DNA of 10,169 bases from positions 1-10,169 of the forward strand of contig QIGJ01000093.1 of assembly GCA_003229995.1 (NCBI GenBank), written 5' to 3'. Position numbers and translations under genes: made by a program. Origin of the DNA: Gammaproteobacteria bacterium (lineage in GTDB: Bacteria > Pseudomonadota > Gammaproteobacteria > SZUA-152). The notes under the pieces were generated by a model that saw only the letters and a program-made list of their open reading frames with translations, searched no databases and had not been told where the DNA came from. Each line of letters opens with the position of its first letter. Within the stretch, counting starts at the first letter, position 1. Positions 7,462 to 10,169 of the stretch are shown piece after piece.

Positions 7462-10119
7462 ATGGGCATTTTTAATCAGTTATTTGGGGCAAACGCTATG
7501 CACGCAAGCGGGTACAAAACAATGAAAACAACACGCTGCTTAAGTTTATTTTTACTCTCCGGCATATTGGTATTGTTCGCAGCAATGGCGACTGCGGCCG
7601 ATGAGCCCACCATTTCACTCGATTTCATCGACTTCAAAAAACTGTCAAATGATGCCGTGGAAATCCGCATGGCCTTATCGGCTGATGCACCACAAACAAC
7701 AGACTTCACTTCCGATAATCCTGCGAAAATTTCCCTGGATTTGCCGGGTGTCAACAATAATCTGCCTTGGAGCCTGCCTTTGCCTGTTGGCATTGGCGTC
7801 ACCAAAAGCGTTAAAGCCGTACAGGCAAAAGGGCGGACTCGTATCGTCGTCAATGTTGACAAGCTGGTCACTTACGAATTACGTACCGAAGGCAAAAATA
7901 TATTTCTGACGGTGGGTGAAAACGCCCCTGCTGAGCAAGTTGCCGTAGCTGACAAGGTGACTGCGCCTGAAGCTGAACCTGCAATCACACCTGCACCCGA
8001 GCCTACCCCACAACCCGTCAGCAAACCAACGCCCATTGAACGTGCTTCCGGTAATGGTGCTACCACCAGCCTGAAAAATATTTCTTTCACCGCATTGCCG
8101 GGTGACAGTGTGCAGATTCGTTTGAGCTTCTCGGGACCAGCCAAGGAGCCAGGAAACTTTACCATCAACAATCCTGCACGCATTGTTTTGGATTTCCCCA
8201 AAACCGGTAGCAAGCTGGGCTGGAAAAACAAAAACATCGGCATTGGTTTTGCCAAAAGTGTCACCGCCGTTGAGGCCGGTGATCGCACACGTATTATCCT
8301 GAATCTTGTGCAGCTTATCCCCTTCGAGAGTGAAGTCTCCGGCAACAATGTTGTTGTGACACTGGCGGGTAGTCGTACTGCGCAAACTCAAACTACGGCA
8401 GCCGTCAGTAATAAAGCAACGAGCGCAGCATTGGCAGCAACATCGGGGTTACACCGCATCAATAATATTGACTTCCGCCGTGGCAAAAATGGCGAAGGCA
8501 AAATTATTGTCGGCCTCTCTGACAACAATACCCCCATCAGTACTGGTGAGTCCGGCAACCAGATTTTTGTCGAATTTGGTGACACCGGCTTGCCCAAAAA
8601 CCTGCAACAGCGTCTCGACGTGATCGATTTTGCCACCCCCGTACAGTACATTGACACCACACAATCAGGAGACCGTGTTCGTCTCGCGATTACACCCACT
8701 GGAAATTATGAATATCTGGCTTATCACACCGGTAACAGCTACACCATTGAAGTAAAGGAAATCCCCAAAGAAAAGGTAGTCGCCGCCAGAAAAGATCAGT
8801 TTGGTTATACCGGTGAACGGCTCTCACTGAATTTCCAGGATATTGAGGTTCGTGCAGTACTGCAATTGATCGCCGACTTCACCAACCTGAATATGGTGAC
8901 CAGTGACTCCGTGCAAGGCAATCTCACACTCCGTTTGAAAAACGTGCCCTGGGATCAGGCTCTTGACCTTATCCTGAAAACCAAGGGTCTGGCCATGCGC
9001 AAAGCGGGCAATGTCATTATGGTTGCACCGGCACAGGAAATTGCCGCTCAGGAAAAACTGGAACTGGAAGCCAATAAGCAAATTGAAGAATTGGCACCCA
9101 TCAAAACAGAAATCATTCAAATCAACTTTGCCAAGGCCGGGGATATTGCCGCCATTTTATCCGCAGAAGGCGGTACATTATCTGAACGCGGAAGCACCAC
9201 GGTAGACCAGCGCACTAATACACTGCTGTTATCTGATACTACGGACCGCCTGGAGAGTGCTCGGGAACTTATTGTCATTCTCGACATCCCGATCCGACAG
9301 GTACTGATTGAATCGCGCATTGTGATTGCCGATGATGACTTCGCCAAAGACCTTGGTGTGCGATTCGGCGTAACATCCATCAACGACCGAAATGGCGATT
9401 TGATCTTTGGCTCAGGTTCACTGGCTGCAACGGACACCATGACAGCCTCTGCATTGGATAATCTTTCCAACGGCACGGCCAATGCGCCTTACCCTATTGC
9501 AATTCCCACAGGAGCTGGTGGCATTCCCCAGCGTATGAATGTGAATATGCCCGTGGTCGGCAACAATGCCGGACGTATTGCACTGTCAATTCTTGGTGCC
9601 AACACACTGCTTGACCTGGAGCTTTCAGCGTTGCAGCTTGAGTCTCGTGGTGAAGTGGTTTCTAATCCGCGTGTCATTACCGCCAATCAGAAAGAGGCTC
9701 TCATTGAACAAGGTACCGAAATACCCTACCAGCGAGCTGCTTCAAGTGGTGCTACTAGCGTATCGTTCAAAAAAGCCGTTTTGAGTCTGAAAGTAACGCC
9801 ACAGATTACCCCGGATGACCGTATTATTCTCGATCTCAAGATCAATCAGGACAGTGTTGGTGTACTCTTCGCGGGTATACCCAGCATCGACACCAAGGAA
9901 ATTGAAACCCAGGTACTGATGAGTAATGGTGAAACAGTGGTATTGGGTGGTGTGTACGAGCAAGTTATACGTAACGAACGGGACAGTATTCCCTTCCTGG
10001 GTGATCTGCCTTTCGTTGGTGCTCTGTTCCGCACTACACGCGAGCGCAATGAGAAATCTGAACTGCTCATCTTCGTCACACCCAAAATACTCAAGGATCA
10101 ATTTGCGGTAAAACCTTAA
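7462..10119 (+). CDS. pilQ: Type IV pilus outer-membrane secretin PilQ
   Basis: Forms the multimeric outer-membrane channel through which the pilus leaves the cell. The 885-residue precursor has a long n-region, a hydrophobic core (about 27-43) and a likely signal peptidase I site after ATA (45) or one residue later. Domains in order are AMIN 1 (about 51-152), a Pro/Ala/Glu linker (153-202), AMIN 2 (about 204-302), an Ala/Thr linker, a third beta domain beginning INNIDFRRG (about 333-432), N0/STN (about 448-525, LSLNFQDIEVRAVLQLIADF-like), N1 (about 548-610) and the secretin barrel region (about 612-875). The barrel includes GTEIPYQ (751-757) and the signature VVLGGVYE...IPFLGDLPFVGALF (826-856). 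P. aeruginosa PilQ, as I recall it, is 714 residues with one domain of the first kind, so the extra AMIN copy explains most of the added length. The start at 7462 is chosen for its strong Shine-Dalgarno; 7522 (MKTTRCLSLF) is the main alternative. Confidence 0.97.
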   Translation: MGIFNQLFGANAMHASGYKTMKTTRCLSLFLLSGILVLFAAMATAADEPTISLDFIDFKKLSNDAVEIRMALSADAPQTTDFTSDNPAKISLDLPGVNNNLPWSLPLPVGIGVTKSVKAVQAKGRTRIVVNVDKLVTYELRTEGKNIFLTVGENAPAEQVAVADKVTAPEAEPAITPAPEPTPQPVSKPTPIERASGNGATTSLKNISFTALPGDSVQIRLSFSGPAKEPGNFTINNPARIVLDFPKTGSKLGWKNKNIGIGFAKSVTAVEAGDRTRIILNLVQLIPFESEVSGNNVVVTLAGSRTAQTQTTAAVSNKATSAALAATSGLHRINNIDFRRGKNGEGKIIVGLSDNNTPISTGESGNQIFVEFGDTGLPKNLQQRLDVIDFATPVQYIDTTQSGDRVRLAITPTGNYEYLAYHTGNSYTIEVKEIPKEKVVAARKDQFGYTGERLSLNFQDIEVRAVLQLIADFTNLNMVTSDSVQGNLTLRLKNVPWDQALDLILKTKGLAMRKAGNVIMVAPAQEIAAQEKLELEANKQIEELAPIKTEIIQINFAKAGDIAAILSAEGGTLSERGSTTVDQRTNTLLLSDTTDRLESARELIVILDIPIRQVLIESRIVIADDDFAKDLGVRFGVTSINDRNGDLIFGSGSLAATDTMTASALDNLSNGTANAPYPIAIPTGAGGIPQRMNVNMPVVGNNAGRIALSILGANTLLDLELSALQLESRGEVVSNPRVITANQKEALIEQGTEIPYQRAASSGATSVSFKKAVLSLKVTPQITPDDRIILDLKINQDSVGVLFAGIPSIDTKEIETQVLMSNGETVVLGGVYEQVIRNERDSIPFLGDLPFVGALFRTTRERNEKSELLIFVTPKILKDQFAVKP

Positions 10120-10151
10120 ATATACCCGTAGCGTTTGGGATTTAGGTCTGA

Positions 10152-10169
10152 ATGTGCGTCATATTTATT
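10152..10169 (+). CDS. aroK: Possible start of shikimate kinase (partial)
   Basis: Six codons at the right edge read MCVIFI. This fits the beginning of the beta strand that precedes the GPMGAGKS P-loop in AroK (NIFLVGPMGAGKS in E. coli). An AGG (10144-10146) lies 5 nt before the ATG. aroK follows pilQ in Pseudomonas and many relatives, which is the main argument. Too little sequence is present to confirm it, and a different start or gene beyond the edge remains possible. Confidence 0.4.

Noticed and set aside
10120..10151. Terminator after pilQ
   Set aside because: No stem-loop with a T run was seen in the 32 bp before the probable aroK start, consistent with transcription continuing.

Overview
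The window looks like a chromosomal housekeeping region of a gammaproteobacterium. The PilM, PilN, PilO, PilP, PilQ, PilU and PBP1a proteins all resemble Pseudomonas-type homologues. The order ponA (divergent) / pilMNOPQ / probable aroK is the one known from Pseudomonas and relatives. Moderate GC and the sequence flavour suggest a marine or cellulolytic relative (Cellvibrionales-like), but this is inference from memory, not a search. No mobile element, CRISPR array, RNA gene or defence cassette was seen.

Layout from left to right. Positions 1-380 (minus) are the N-terminal start of glnE, the glutamine synthetase adenylyltransferase, running off the left edge. Positions 504-1667 (plus) are pilU, a twitching-motility retraction ATPase paralogue, divergent from glnE across about 120 bp. 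Positions 1668-1847 are a convergent gap with no convincing terminator. Positions 1848-4339 (minus) are ponA/mrcA (bifunctional PBP1a), complete from start to stop but broken by one frameshift at about 2954-2966, between two A5/T5 runs. Positions 4340-4638 are the divergent ponA/pilM control region, which carries a notable 19-bp near-perfect inverted repeat. Positions 4639-10119 (plus) are the pilMNOPQ operon. The last bases (10152-10169) probably open aroK.

The pil genes together build the type IV pilus alignment complex. PilM (cytoplasmic, actin-like) binds the N-terminal peptide of PilN. PilN and PilO form the inner-membrane coiled-coil pair. The lipoprotein PilP links PilNO to the periplasmic N0 domain of the outer-membrane secretin PilQ. 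PilU helps power pilus retraction with PilT, which is not in this window. The pil genes are tightly packed (0-bp gap, 4-bp overlap, 1-bp overlap, 20-bp gap), so they are very likely co-transcribed and translationally coupled. PBP1a synthesises peptidoglycan, through which the secretin has to pass.

The observations most worth a second look are the ponA frameshift, the symmetric inverted repeat placing the same 19-bp block about 90-98 bp upstream of both ponA and pilM, the pilU gene without pilT beside glnE, and a PilQ lengthened by a second AMIN domain. I did not find evidence for a previously undescribed system here.
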